A DNA stretch of 64,000 bases, taken from assembly GCA_017165825.1 (NCBI GenBank), contig CM029378.1, forward strand, positions 20,778,282 to 20,842,281. Reading direction: 5' to 3'. The DNA comes from Hepsetus odoe. Taxonomy: Eukaryota; Chordata; Actinopteri; Characiformes; Hepsetidae. The position numbers and the translations under genes are program-made. The notes below the pieces were generated by a model, which was not told the DNA's origin, did not search any database, and saw nothing but the letters and a program-made list of their open reading frames with translations. Shown piece after piece: positions 1-14,400 of the stretch (its first letter is position 1; each line of letters begins with the position of its first letter).

Positions 1-2921
1 CCCCTTTATGCTTTTAACACTGCCTTTTGATAAAAACGTTTATTACTATAAAGTATGTTCTTTTCAAAATCAGTCCCTATCCAATGTTGTCTCACCATAG
101 ATATCTTTAATATTTCATGAATATTTAAAGATTGTTCATGTTTCGTTTGAGTATTTACTTTAACAAACAAAGCATCGGGAATGTTTAGTGTAAGAAAAAA
201 GAGAAGTCATAAGCTTTCATATTTGCTGTTCATTTCCCGTCCATTTTTATCTTTTCTTTTTTAAAGAAATGTTAGTAAGTCTTTTTCTTTTAATATTAAA
301 TGTATAATGATAGTTCCAGGCTTTCTACCTACTTCAAACTTTAAACATCCTTTTGACAAACAGTGAATGTGAAACAGTTCTCAAGACAGTTTTGTCAAAT
401 TTGGAGATGCCTATGCAGTGACAGTATTAAAGTGTGTGTAGCACTTAGAACTTATTTTTGTACCAGAATTCCAACGTTGTTTGTGACGTTGTTTTAGGAT
501 ATTCCAAATCATCTGTCTCAGTAATTGGCATTTAACTTAATGAAAATCATAGAGGGTGACTAGGATTTCAATTTCAAACATCATTGTGTGGGGGGAGAGA
601 TGGGATCATTTTGACTGTCATCATGCATCAATAAATGAAGCTCAATTCTAAAGTTGGCATTATTGCTTTTTTTATTGTGGACAAGCAAAGCAGCGCTTTT
701 AACAGCCAACATAAAGTCATATAAAGTCATAAAACTTAAAACAACAATAAAACTTTTAATGAGAACAGTATTTGCAAAGTGGTAAACATTAAAACTGACT
801 TTTAAACATGCATTGTGATCATGGAGTTCATTACATTTTAAGAATGGGGCCAACTGTGATACAGTTGTAAGCAAAAGTTTGAACACTCAAATTTACAATT
901 AACATTTTTCTGACCATTTAATGTACAATGACTGTTTATTTGCTGAATTAAACTTGCAATGGACTGTCAACCTGTCCAGGATGTTTCCCTGCCTTCCGTG
1001 CTGAAAGGCTCCAGCACCACCTGCAACGCTAATCTTGACAAGCAGGTAAGAAAATGAGAAAAAAAGAGAGTGAGAGTTAACTTGTTGGGGAAAAACACAT
1101 CAAATTCAGCCTACATTTTTCCCAATGATTTTAAAAAGACCAAATAAATACTTACTATCTAGTAACTGTATAGTTAGTGTTGATGCCTGTAGGGTATATG
1201 TGCTTATTTTCACATATATTGTCAAGCTTTTGCATATGGGTTAGGGTTGGAGATGGAAATAATAATGGTAATTTAAATGATAGAGTAAACATGTTTAAAG
1301 AAAACAAAACGTTAACAAAAAAAAAAAGTTAATTAAAAATATATGTAGAGATTTCATACAACCCTGTGCAAATATATTGAGCCACTCCTCATGTCCTTAT
1401 ATTTTTATAGGGACATTTATTGTTGCAAGAATACTATTTTATTGCTGTCCAACTGTTTTTTCTCTGGCATTTTTAATAGATTAAATTAAAGAAATGATAA
1501 TTCTTTTACTGCAGGAAGCTGCCTCTTTAAAGCATTTAGCATTTGACATCACCAGTGTACGGCCTGATCATCTATACTCATCTGCACCTGTTTCTTCACT
1601 GGTTCAACAACAAAAAAAATATCCCCTTTAATTGGTCAGGCTGAAAAGGAAAGCCTAAAACCTTGTTTTACAGGAAGTCTGGATATCAATTTCTCAATTT
1701 TTCTTCAATAAAAAAAAAAAGTCTGGCTCTTTGGAAGCAAAATAGGAAGAAATGATGGGCAGATCAAGATTTTTCCCCAGTACTGTAAGTGTCCAAAATG
1801 ATGAATGAAATGTAATATTATTTTAACATTTACTGCATGTATTAACTGTCATAATACTATTTTTCTGTATATAAGCAATATGGGTGCAATATGATTATCA
1901 TTGAATTCTATGCTGTATTATATCATTAACTATCCATGGCACACACTGCATGTTCTACTCATGGTCCTTTTATAGAGAAAGGCTCTTATCTTTCAGATGG
2001 AGACAAATGATAAAAAAAGAAAATTAGGTTTTCTTGAACTGGTGAGCTTTTATTTTATGCCATCCCAAAACAAATATTAAACAAGAGGGGCATATTCACT
2101 TGAAGTGAACACCTCCATCACAACATGAGGCCAGCCTTCTTATAGCAAAGGCAAAAAACAAAAATCTCTATGATATTAATTCAATTTTTTCAAGTTTATT
2201 ATTAATAAAGATTAATAAAATAAAGAATAAAAAAAAAAATTGAATTATGCTGCCCGGGTACTAAAATTATAGATCAGAACTAAAAAAAAATCTCCAAAAT
2301 CATCTTCCAGGCTAAAGAACCATTCACTTATATGAAGACAGAGAGAGAGTTTTTGAACAAATTGCAGGTTTTAATGTGGTCTTAAGTGTGGTTTAACACA
2401 CACACACACACATCTTATAAGTAAGCCAATGTTGCTAGAGTCCACACTTTTGCCTTGCGTTCAGCAGCCCTGGACCTCCTGTGCGTTAAACAGATGTACT
2501 GGGAGATTGTGCAGAGTGCAGTCTTAGAATTGTTTTGTTTTTTTGGGGTTTTTTTTTATGTTCATCAAGAAAAATGTCCCAAATGCAATTAATCTGGACA
2601 TTAAAAAAACTAGAAATTGTGTAAATTAAATTTTTTTTTGCAAAAATTTAAAATGGGTCTCACAGACATGACCACCAAAAAGGGTTCAGTAGATATTCTC
2701 ACTACTCTTTCTGCCACTGTCACATGATGGCAAAGGTTTCCAGTAGCCTCTATCTCACATTATTATCTCACATTAAGAACAAAAGTTTAATATTTATTAG
2801 AATAGGAAGTTAGAAAGTTAGAAGAAGTTTATTAAAAGTTTTTAATTGCCTTAAAAAATTGCCTTAAAATGTCTAGTTAAGTTGAAAGAATTTCACATTA
2901 ACACAATGTAAAACAAAGATT
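1..2921. other. 3' flank of asah2, no gene seen
   Basis: AT-rich DNA without a convincing coding exon on either strand. It contains a short CA run near 2396-2412 and T- and A-rich tracts. There are two remnants of interspersed repeats: a terminal-repeat-like piece near 862-900 (cagttgtaagcaaaag) and a block at about 1365-1640 that is shared, inverted, with 5690-5960. Confidence 0.6.
1365..1640 (+). repeat. Interspersed repeat shared with 5690-5960
   Basis: Contains gagccactcctcatgtcc and, further on, a stretch with cctgatcatct and tcatctgcacctgtttcttc. The reverse complement of the second part occurs at about 5895-5960, and a diverged form of the first occurs at about 5690-5750. It is probably a short non-autonomous DNA transposon; the family is not recognised. 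Confidence 0.45.
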
Positions 2922-2927
2922 TTTATT
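2922..2927 (-). terminator. Candidate polyadenylation signal of asah2
   Basis: AATAAA on the minus strand, about 75 nt beyond the TAA at 3001-3003. AATAAA-like hexamers are common in such AT-rich DNA, so this is only the nearest candidate. Confidence 0.3.
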
Positions 2928-3000
2928 ATTTCAACATACCATTAACTTATTTAACTGCGAATATAAAGGCAGTCTGATAAATAACGTCAGACCCACATTT

Positions 3001-6000
3001 TTAGAGTGCTTTTGTCACTCTGAATGCTTTTGAAGTTCCCTCATACGCAGTAATCACAGGAATGATTATGTTGCGCTGTTTAAAGTGGCCGAAGTGTCGG
3101 ATCCTGTAATTGCCAAACTCAGCTGAGAGAGGAATGTGCCACTCAACTGTGGCATTGCTTAGCCCTCCAGACCCTTTAATCCAATGAAATCTGGACACAC
3201 AAACACACAGTTATGAGTTCTTGATAATGATTCATTGCTCCTGCCATCATGCTAAACCATTGAGCTTTAGCAAACAAGGCCAAAGATTTTCAACTCGTGC
3301 TCTATTTATACTACTGGCATGAAGCATTTTCCACTAAAGCTTATAAGGCAGAGGTCAGGAAAACTATTTATTGGTCTATAGAGAAGACTTATTTACCTTA
3401 ATTAAAAAATAAATATTGATTCATGATGTTTTGTAATCTCAGACTCTAACCTTCTGTTCTATTATTTGTAAATAAAGTATTATAATACTTATGACTGGGA
3501 CTTTAACTGGGACTTTTGGGTATATAATTTCATAAAGCATGTAATATCCTCGTGTAATCATGGGCACCAGATGTTTCAATATATTCAAATATTGCTTTAA
3601 TAAAATGTTAAAAGTCACTATGAAGGTTCAAACTTTGACTAAATAAATAAAATGTTACTGCAAATGCCTTTCTGCACATTATCACAGTAATTAAACTACA
3701 GTACCATGGGTTTAACTGATGTTGGAAGGATTACTCTTGATAAGACTCTGCCTTATCAATGAAAAAACCTAAAGAGATAACCAGAGTTGTGTAGTTGCTG
3801 GACAAAAGCTTTTAACAAGGCAAATGCTCTGCTGTATACACAAAGACACCAATAAAAAACCAGCCATCAGTGTCCTCAAACATAAACATATGGAATAGAT
3901 GCATTCATGATCCATTACCTGGTCTCCCATGCTGCATCTGTATGAATGACCTCCCATGTGCTGGTGCTGTTGTGAAACTTCTCCACTGTGATGAAGGTCT
4001 TGTCTCTCTGGTATCAGAAAGAGCACAGATTAGGAAGCCATACTGCAGTTAGCAGTTTAAACCACAGTGCAGTGTTTACAATCAAAAATGCTTAAGAACT
4101 AAAGGAAGCTTTACAGACTTGTAACAATAATGGAAACCTTTAAAGATTTTTTTAATAGTGTAATTCATTAAAGTAACAAGTTTTTCTTTGGGTGTGACAA
4201 GAATGGACAGGAAATGAGGAAATGGGACAGTGCCGGTAAGACATTTTGGAGACAAAGTTAGAGAAGCAAATTTGCATTGTTTTGGACATGTCCAGAAGAG
4301 AGACAAGGATTATATAGGGAGGAGGATGTTGAAAATGAAGCTGCCAGGAAAGAGGAAAAGAGAAAGGTCAAAAAGAAGGTTTATGGATATGGTGAGAGAG
4401 GACATACAAGTGATCGATTTGAGTAAGGAAAGATGCAGAGGACCGGAAGAAATGGAAACAGATGATCTGCTGTGGCAACCCCTAAGAACCAATGAACCTC
4501 TGCTTTATTTGATCTAAGAAAGAATGGAAATGAAAAGTATTAAGTAAAAAGTACTGCTTTGTCTTTGGGTTATAGTTTCTTCATTTTGCATGAGATGGCA
4601 AAATAGGAGCATTTTGGTGTTTCCAGGTTACTGTTCAAGTCCATTAAACCATGTTCAGCTTTTCTGGAATGTCACTTAAGGCTCACCATGTCTCCAGAGT
4701 TTCTAGGATTCCCAGCAACAAAAGTCACAGACACTATCTCTCCCTGCACACAAAAATCCCAGGAGACCACCAAATAAATGTATAAGGTATTATGGGAACA
4801 GAAAAATCATTTGACAGTAACAGTAACAAATCTAGTAATCCAGTAAAGTAATGAAAGTAATGAACAATTGTTGATAAACATTTCTGTATGCTAGCATTAT
4901 TTTTGTTGCTATTTTTGTGTATTGCGTTACCATGCTGTTATTATTTTACCACTAATCACCACAACAGATTGCATATTAATTATGTGAAAATTGTGTTAAA
5001 ATTATTTTAACACTTGGCTTCTTGTAGAGTTTTTCACTATTACACAGCATCTTTGAAATGGGATAATCAACCGGAGGTCTCCATTTTCTTTAGTCAGATT
5101 AATTTGACTCACCACTTTATAAACAGAATCAACATCCTGTATAACCTGTCCAAAGGTGGTGTTTTCTGGCTTTTTATCCACCGGTGCATCAGGCAACAGG
5201 GAGAATAGCTTACTGAAGAATGGAGGCTCTGGACCTTTAGGCAACTCTTCCACTTTACCCTGTCATGGAAAAACACAAAAAATACAGAGTGCAGATAGGT
5301 TTTAGAGCCGATGATTGCATTGGAACAAAAATCTGATAGTGGTAATGACAAAAAGTTAAGACTATTATTTGTTAGGGATATAGTCTTGCCTCTGCAATGG
5401 CTCTTGCAAGGCCTCTGAAGTGTTGAATGTAGGCTGACAGAGTGTGAGGACCATAGATAGTGGAAGCACCTTCATATCGCTGCACCTTCATATCGCAAAA
5501 AAAATACCACTTGATGCCCAAAACACAATACAGTTTAGTCTTCTGTAGTAGAAAAAATATTCTTACTGTTTTTGTCATTGCTAAACATTGAAGCATCAAA
5601 CATCTATATCCTGTCCATACAGAATTTAAATGAAACACTTATGAAATAATTACATACAGTAATATCATGATGTGCTTACAATACGGTACAAACGTTTTTA
5701 GCCACCCCTCATTCCTTCATATTTTGCTTCCAAACAGCCATACTTTCTTGTACTATTAAAAGTTTTTTCTGAGCATGCTTCTGGTCATAGGTTTTATGTA
5801 CAGCCCAGTCTCTGTACATGACCAGCTTCAGAGGATGGTTTTTCGTTTGTTTTTTTTTTCCTTCACATACATATGAATTGATCAAGCTACATGAAAGCAT
5901 GAAGCAGTGAAGAAACAGGTGCAGATGATTACAGATGATCAGGCTGGTGATCAGTATATTGGTGATGGTGAATACTGAGTAGTTGGAACCCCTTTATCTT

Positions 6001-8409
6001 GAACCTTAACCTATTGATCTTTAGGCAATAGGCAGCCTGTTACAGTTGAACTATTTTTCCCATTTCTTTAATTTACTCAATATGTGAAACGCAAAATTTG
6101 AAATGGATAAAACAAAATTTTTATGCCAAGATGATTCCCTAGCAAAATATAAAGAAATAAGTGTGGCAAAAATTCAGAACTTGCAATGTACTGCATATCT
6201 CTGCATTTATATTTATACAGTATAGCAAAATGTTAGAATCTAATAAACACTATATATTGTGTCTTCACTAAATCTTTAGACCACTGTGATTAAGCAAAAA
6301 ATAATAATGCCATGTTTTGTGATTATTTACCTGGTACTCCTCAAAGGTAGTAATGTAATGTGTGTAGATGTTGCAGAGACCAGTAATGACAACTTCTGCG
6401 TTGATGAAAGCATTATGTCTCTCAAGCTCCTAAATTAGCCAACATAAAACATTCACATTCTTCAAGCTCATTAAGGTTGGCCTGTCTTGTGAAACATTCT
6501 TTTCTTATAAGATCAGGTTTTCCTCCTTGAACAATGTTTGAACATCCCAGCTAAGTCCTATTATAGGCAGGGAATTTGAGAAGATATCATATAGCAAAAA
6601 ACAATTTCGGAAAAACAATTTAGTGTACACAAGACATTCCATAGATACCAGTTCCTTATGATGGAAGTAAGTAGTTTTTTTTGTTTTTTTGGGGTTTTTT
6701 TTGCCCTGTCCTTAAGTCATTGGTGTATGTGAATATTCTCACCTGTCTGACAGCCTCCCTGATTCTCCTTCCTGACATAGTGCTAAAAATATACAAAAAA
6801 AACTTGAAACATGCATAAACCCCAGCATTTTCATTCTTTATCAATTAATTGATACTTTAACAATACAAAATTACACATGAGTTCCAGCATTGTTTTCTAC
6901 AGAACTACAGTCATGTAAAAAAATTGAGACACCCCATTAAATATATTGTTCACATATCAATGTCTAATCTTGTTTTTACTTATCTCTGGAAAATAAATAG
7001 ATTTATTTGCAGGTAAACAACAAAAATTAACCTTGATGTATTCATTAAACAAAAGATATCAACAAAAATGTGTTAGGATTCCCTACCGGCTAACAGCTTG
7101 TGTTACCCCCTTTTGCTTAACCGCAGTGAGACACTTCTCGTAGCCATGTACCAGTCTCTGACATCAGTCTGAGGAAGGTTTGCCCCACTCCTCAATGCAG
7201 AATTCTTTAAGCTGTGAGATGTTTAAGGGGTTTCTTGCATGTACAGCCCCGTCACCCCACTGGGATAAAGATCTAGGCTTTGACGCGGACACTCCAGGAC
7301 TCTGCATTTCTTAGTTTTTAGCCAGTCCTTGGTGGATTTACTGGTATGTTTTTGGTCATTGTCATGTTGCAGGGTCCTGTTCGGCTTCAGCTTTAATGTT
7401 CTTACGGATGGTCTCACATGTTCCTCAAGCACCCTCTGATACACAGTAGAATTCATGGTGGATTCTATGATGATGAGCTGGGCCAGGTCCTACTGCAGCA
7501 AAGCATCCCCAAACCATGACACTTCCACCTCCATGCTTCACAGATTGAAATTCTTTTTCTGGAATGCTGTATCTGATTTACACCTGATTTACACTCTAGT
7601 GTCCAAATAATTCAGTTTAGACTCATCTGTCCAATGCACATTTTTCCAGAAGTCCTGGTCTTTGTCTACATTCTCTCTGGCAAGCTTCATTCTGGCCTTG
7701 ATGTTGCTCTTAGAGAGCAAAGATTTCCTCCTTGCACACCTCCCATGCAAGCTAAAGTTATGCAGTCTCTTTCTGATTGTAGTGGCATGCACTGTCACAT
7801 CAACAGTAGCAAGAGCCTGCTGCAGGTCCTGTGATGACATTTTAGGGTTTTTGGAGACTTCTTTAGCATCTTGCAGTCTGCTCTCCTTTAACCCCAGACC
7901 TGGGCATGCTGGCAGTCGATTTGGAAGTCCTACATTTGTAGAGCGTTTTCCGGATAATGGAATGACTGATTTCAAATTCTTTTGAGATCTTTGTAACTCA
8001 CTTACCAGACTTATAAGCTCCTACAATCTTTTTTCTGAAGGCCTCAGATAGCTCTTTAGATCTCACCATGATGTTCACTCTCATCTCAACAATCAGGAGC
8101 ACACCAAACTAAATGTCTGAGGTTTAAATGGGCAAACCTTCTTTCAAAATGCTGAGTAATAATGTTCCAAACATGTGCACCTGATGTGCTTTTTAATTGT
8201 AATTGGGAATAAAGGTGGGGGTGTCCTAATTTATTCCTCACAAGAAATTGCTTTTTTAAAATAAAATTTTACAGGTTTTAATTTTGTCAATTTTAATTTT
8301 TTTGTTATATTACTTGAATCTCCCAAATATTGTTAAAATTCAGATTAAATATTCATATGTCCAAGAATTTTACACACATGCTTTCATAGGGTGTCCTAAT
8401 TTTTCATAT

Positions 8410-8447
<38 letters not shown>

Positions 8448-11400
8448 GCAACTTCATAACAGTATAAGCACCCATGTCAAAGCCTTTATTTTTGTACAGA
8501 TATTTGTTCATCAATATTTATGGAAAAAAGTATGACCTAATAGCTTCTGTTACTGCTGAGCATAGTTAACTTTGTCCAGTGGAGACTTTGTACAAAACCA
8601 AATATATCTAAACTAACGGATTATGTGTCATTATTATATCTTATATCTTATATTATAAGAACATAAACACTTACGTTGCTTCTCCTGGGACTGCCACTAT
8701 GGCTACAGAACCAATGGTGATAATCTGGACATCCACTATGGAGGGGTGCCATGGGAAGGGCCAATTCATCTAGAAATCACAAACAAATTGTTAGTTCCAA
8801 GCTAATAATTACACAAAAATGGATAATGAGGATAGTCTAGGAAATAATCCAGTGATTATCCTTACCTCACCAGTGCTAAAGAGAATGGGTTTAGGTTTGT
8901 GACAGTCTTCAATCTCTATGGAGGGGCTACCCAAAAGAGTATCTCTAATATTATCCCAAAATGGATCTCCTTCAACTGCCCCTGTAGATCAGGAGTTTAG
9001 ACATAACACTAGAAAACATTGGCAACCATTAGAAAGAATGAAAAAAGTGTGTTTCTTGAACAGCGTTCTCTCATTACTTTCTAATAGTCACTTTATCTTA
9101 ATGTAACATTCCTCTTTCAGCAACTCACATTTAGCACAGCATCACTTACAACAGATGGTAATATAAAACATGCCCCATGTGTCAGCAATTAAAAACTCCA
9201 GAAGATGTTTTGTGAAGTGCAGTAATGAGCCGCAACTGCATAACTTTTAATGAGACTCTAGTGAAGTTCTGTATGCAAACAGATTGTGAGACCAGATGTA
9301 CAAGTAGGCTTTGAAAATTACTTTTCAAATATTATCTAGAAATGCCTTTAAGAATCTGGCCACATATAAACAGAAAGAAAGGATAACTTGCCTTGTGTGA
9401 AATTAAGATCTCCTCCTCCATCTATTGTTCCAGCAGCAAAGCTGTGTCCAAGAGCAGGTTTACATGTTTTAACCTAGTAGCAGCATAAATAAGCAAATCA
9501 ATACTGCACTACAAACTATCTAGTTGTATGTTTCCTGCTTTTTGAACTATACAACTAGTTAAAAAGTGTACTGTATGTACCCTACATATATTGTAAAGCT
9601 GGATAGTGCGAAAGAGAAGATTTCACATTTAGAAGATTAGGTTAGATATTTTCCTACTTCCATTAGGCCTTAGTATAAAGAAATGCTGATTCTGAATCTT
9701 TATAAGCAAGCAAATTGCTTATGCTCTGAATTGTTGCCCTGTAAAATGCCATGTTCAAATAAGTAGACAAAGCTTAAATGTAGAAAACATAAATAGTCAA
9801 ATATGTACTAAAATCCTCAGGGTTGCTGGAAAATAAACCTGCTGCAGATTTTTTGCAAAAACAACACATTATAAATTACATTTGTAACTGTATTTATAAT
9901 TGTGAAATCCCAGGCACAACTTTCTCAAAATTACTCTTGCTGTATTAGTTATATACAGTGCCTTGCAAAAGTATTCACCACCCTTGGCATTTTTCATGTT
10001 TTGATGCCTCACAACCTGGAATTTAAATGGATTGTTTGCACCATTTCATTTACAGAACATGACTACAACTTTGAAGATTTTAAAGATTTTTTTAAGATTT
10101 TTTTTTATTGTGAAACAAACATCAAATAGGACAAAATAACAGAAAACTTCTGCGTGCATAATTGTCCACCCCCCCCTAAAGTCGGTACTTTGTAGAGCCA
10201 CCTTCAAAGTCGCTTTAGATAAGTCCCTATGAGCTTGCCACATCTTGCCACTGGGATTTTTGCCCATTCTTCAAGGCAAAACTGCTCCAGCTCCTTCATA
10301 TTGGATGGTTTTTGCTTGCGAAGCAGTCTTCATGTCTGACCTCAGATTTTACATTTACAACATTTAGCAGATGCTCTTATACAGAGCGACTTCCACGTCC
10401 TAATTACAGGGACAGTCCCCCTGGAGCAACTCGGAGGTTAAGGGTCTTGCTCAGGGACCCAGTGGTGGTAGTGCTGGAGGTGGGATTCAAACCTGGGACC
10501 TCTTGATCCAGAGGACCGTAGGCAAGTATCCTACCACTAGAAACATCGCCACCCCAGATTTTCCATTGGATTGAGGTCTGGACTTTGACTAGGCCATTCC
10601 AACAAATGTAAATGTTTCCCCTTAAACCACCTGTGTGTTGCTTTAGCAGTATGCTTCAGGTCATTGACCTGCTGGAAGGTGAACCTCCGTCCCAGTTTCA
10701 AACCAAAGGCAGACTGATGCAGGTTTTGCTCAAGAATATCCTTGCATTTAGCACCATCCATCTTTCCCTTGACTCCCTTGACCAGTTTCCCAGTCCCTGC
10801 TGCTGAAAAACATCTCCACAGCATGATGCTGCCACCACCACGTTTCACTGTGGCGATGGTGTCCTTGGGGTGATGGGATGTGTTGAGTTTGCACCAGACA
10901 TACCATTTTCCTTGGTGGCAAGTTAAATTTTAGTCTCATCTCACCAGAGCACCTTCCTATATACATTTGGGGAGTTGCCGACATGCCTTTTGGCAAACTC
11001 ATAATTTGCCTTCTTATTTTTAACATTAAGTAATGGCTTTTTTCTCTTCCATAAAGCCCAGCTCTATGGAGTGTATGGCTTATTGTGATTCTATGGACAG
11101 ATATTCCAGTCTCTGCTGTGGAACTATGCAACTCTTTCAGGGTTACCTTTGGTCTCTGTGCTGCCTCTTTGATTAATGCCCTCCTTGCCCAGTCTGTGAG
11201 TTTTGATGGGTGGCCCTCTCTTGAGAGGCTTGTTATGGTACCATGTTCTTTCCATTTGAAGATGATGGATTTGATGTTGCTCCGGGGGATCATCAAAGAT
11301 TTGGATACTTTTATATAACCCAACCCTGATTTGTACTTTTCAATAACTTTGTCCCTGACTTGTTAGGAGAACTCCTTGGCCTTCATGGTCTGATGCCTCT

Positions 11401-14400
11401 TGCTTAGTGGTGTTGCAGCCTCTGGGGCCTTTTAGAAAAGGTGTGTTTATACTGACAGTCATGTGACACTTAGATTCACCAACTTAGACTATTTTGTGCA
11501 GATCCATCACATAAAATAAGATTAAGAAACATTTAAATTACAGGTTGGAATGTAAAAAAATAGGAAAAAGGCAAGGGTGAGTGAATACATTTGCAAGGCA
11601 CTGTATATGGATTCTTTGAACTGGGGAAAGTGAACAATAGTTACAATTTTTTATAAGTATAAGAAATCACTATAAATCTGCCCCTTTAAAACCGAAAAAA
11701 GCCCACAAAACATCCATTTTGGGTAAAAAAAAAACTATGGACAAAAAGTAAAGCTTTGCAGGAATCAGGATGTTTTTAGTTTTTATTTTAGTAAATGATT
11801 TCGCAAACCATTACTCACGCTGTGAGTGGAGTTAATCTGGACGGTCACATCTGTCATGTTGACCCACTGATGAGCAGCATGAACACTGCCCTGCACTTCT
11901 TGTTTAGCACTACCATAAAGTTCCTGCACATCAATGCACTGTATTATAGAGTTTGGAGAAAAAAACTAAATATTGTAAAATTGTTTCGTGTATATAGAGC
12001 TTACCTTTGCTTTTCTGTAGATATTCTCTCCAACAATCCTAGTGCTTTCAAACATGTCATTCCCCGGCCCAAATGCAACGCACATTTTAGTCTGTGATCA
12101 CATTGATGAAGATAACAAGAAATTAGAAACTAAAAAAATTAGAAAACAGAAACCTTAAAGAGATTATTTTTGTATACTCTTCACATATAATGCACAAGAG
12201 TTCTCTGGATGTTTTCCAATGTGTTCTTTAGAGGAAGTGTTTATAAATTTGAACAGACTTTATACTTTGTGCCCCAACTACTGGTATATATATTTTTTGT
12301 CTATGTACAATCAAGTAAGATTTCTGTATATTTTCCCAATAAAGAAACTAGTTATGAAGTACTTGTTAGTACTAAACGAAAGGGCAGGGATCGGGAAACA
12401 CTAATGTTTATGAATTTAATGAATGTGAGTATTTGTAACTCACCCCACCAATGGGACAGGAGCTGTTGAGGTAATCACACTTGTCTCCTGTGTTTACACA
12501 GTATGGCCCACGAGTGTTAGGGGACACATCTCCGCTGTTACTGGTGGCAAATGCTGCTACAAATGGACCCTAGTAGAACAACAAAAACAGTATGGTCATT
12601 CTCTCTTTTGTCTTTTTTCAGATATTACTAAACATTGTCATAGTCACCAAGTACTTGTCATTCAAAAAACATATGGCTGACAGAAGGATACGACATCTCA
12701 CCTCACCAGGTAATGAGCCAATATTTTTATCTTGCTCAAACAGATAGGAGGCATAGCCAAGGTTGTCTGAGCTCACCATGCAATTGGTATAATTCATGCT
12801 GACTGGATGAACAGCAAACCAGCTAAGAAAATATCAACAGAATCCAGTTTTTTATGAGCACAAACCTTTATCTAATGAAATGTTAAAAAATCTCATCATG
12901 CAAAATGCAAGAAGAAACAACAAAGCAAACAATGTGCAAAATATAAAACACCTAAAATATCTGACACCTGTATGTGGCTCTTTTTCCATGATGGATAAAG
13001 ATCAAATAGTTAAAAAGGGCAAAAAAATACAGTTAGTTAGTTATGCCAGTTTTGTTGGTGAAGCATTTTGCTAAACTAATTAACCAAGTAACTAAGTATG
13101 ATGTTATATTTTTACATATTAAAAAGTATGTTCTGTACAGTTTATTAAAATACTGTATTTTAACAAAATTGTGTGTAAATCCTCTCTGCCATAGCACACA
13201 GGGAGCTATTGAAAAGTTGAAAGTTACACAACTGCATGATACTACTGACATGCTTGCACTAATGTACACATTTAGAATGTTTGGGTAGTGTAATTGATAA
13301 TTACATAAATTTATCAATCATGATGACCCACATGTATCACCTCAGATATTGTGAATGGAACTCTTTGTTCTGCTGGTTAGTTTTTCTGGAAGGCCAACAA
13401 CTCCGTTGACCACCACCTAACTTTGATTGAATAATGCTCTATTGACACAGGTTACTGAATGCAAAATGTAAGTGGATAATATTCATGTTTGTCCTACATA
13501 GGGGCAGTGGTGGCCTAGTAGTTAGGGGCAAGGCTCCCGGATTGGAAGGTCGTGGGTTTGAATCCCAGATTAGTAGGTTGCCCTGAGGTACCCTTGAGCA
13601 AGGTATCGTCCCCATCACTGCTCCCCAGGTGCTTTAAATAGCTGTGGAGGTGTATTCCCTAACTGCTAGGCCACCACTGCCTATTCCTAACCAAGCTAGA
13701 ACTATCAACCAACTTCACTAGTCTGGTTAGCACTTTTGTTACATTTGGCATTTGCTGTTGTTAGATTTTATTAAAAATCCTGGTTATTAATTTGCATGGC
13801 AACTTTCAGGACACTTAAATATGTACAGTATCTCATAAAAGTGAGTACACCCCTCACAGTTTTGTAAATATTTTATTATATCTTTTCATGGGACAACAGT
13901 GATGATATGACACTTGTATAACAGTGTAAATTTGCTGTCCCCTCAAAATAACTCAACACACAGCCATAAATGTCTAAACCATTGGCAGCAAAAGTGAGTA
14001 CACCCCTAAGTGAAAAATGTTTACATTGTGTCCAAAGTGTCAATATTTTGTGTGGCCACCATTATTTTCCTGTATTGCCTTAACTCTCTTGGGCATGGAG
14101 TTCACTAGAGCTTCACAGGTTGCCACTGGAATCCTCTTCCACTCCTCCATGAAGACATCACGGAGCTGGTGGATGTTAGAGACCTTGCGCTCCTCCAACT
14201 TCCATTTGTGGATGCCACACAGATGCTCAATAGGGTTTAGGTCTGGAGACATGCTTGGCCAGTTCATCACCTTTACCCTCAGTTTCTGTAGCAAGGCAGT
14301 GGCTGTCCTGAAGATGTGTTTGGGGTTGTTATCATGTTGGAATACTGCCCTGCGGCTCAGTTTCCAAAGGGAGGGGATCGTGTTCTGCTTCAGGATGTCA

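Noticed and set aside
581..886. 101-codon minus-strand frame near the left edge
   Set aside because: AT-rich, no motif, and overlaps a transposon-end-like sequence at about 862-900.
13500..13570. Possible tRNA gene from the A- and B-box motifs
   Set aside because: The boxes belong to a SINE promoter; no cloverleaf can be formed and many copies exist.
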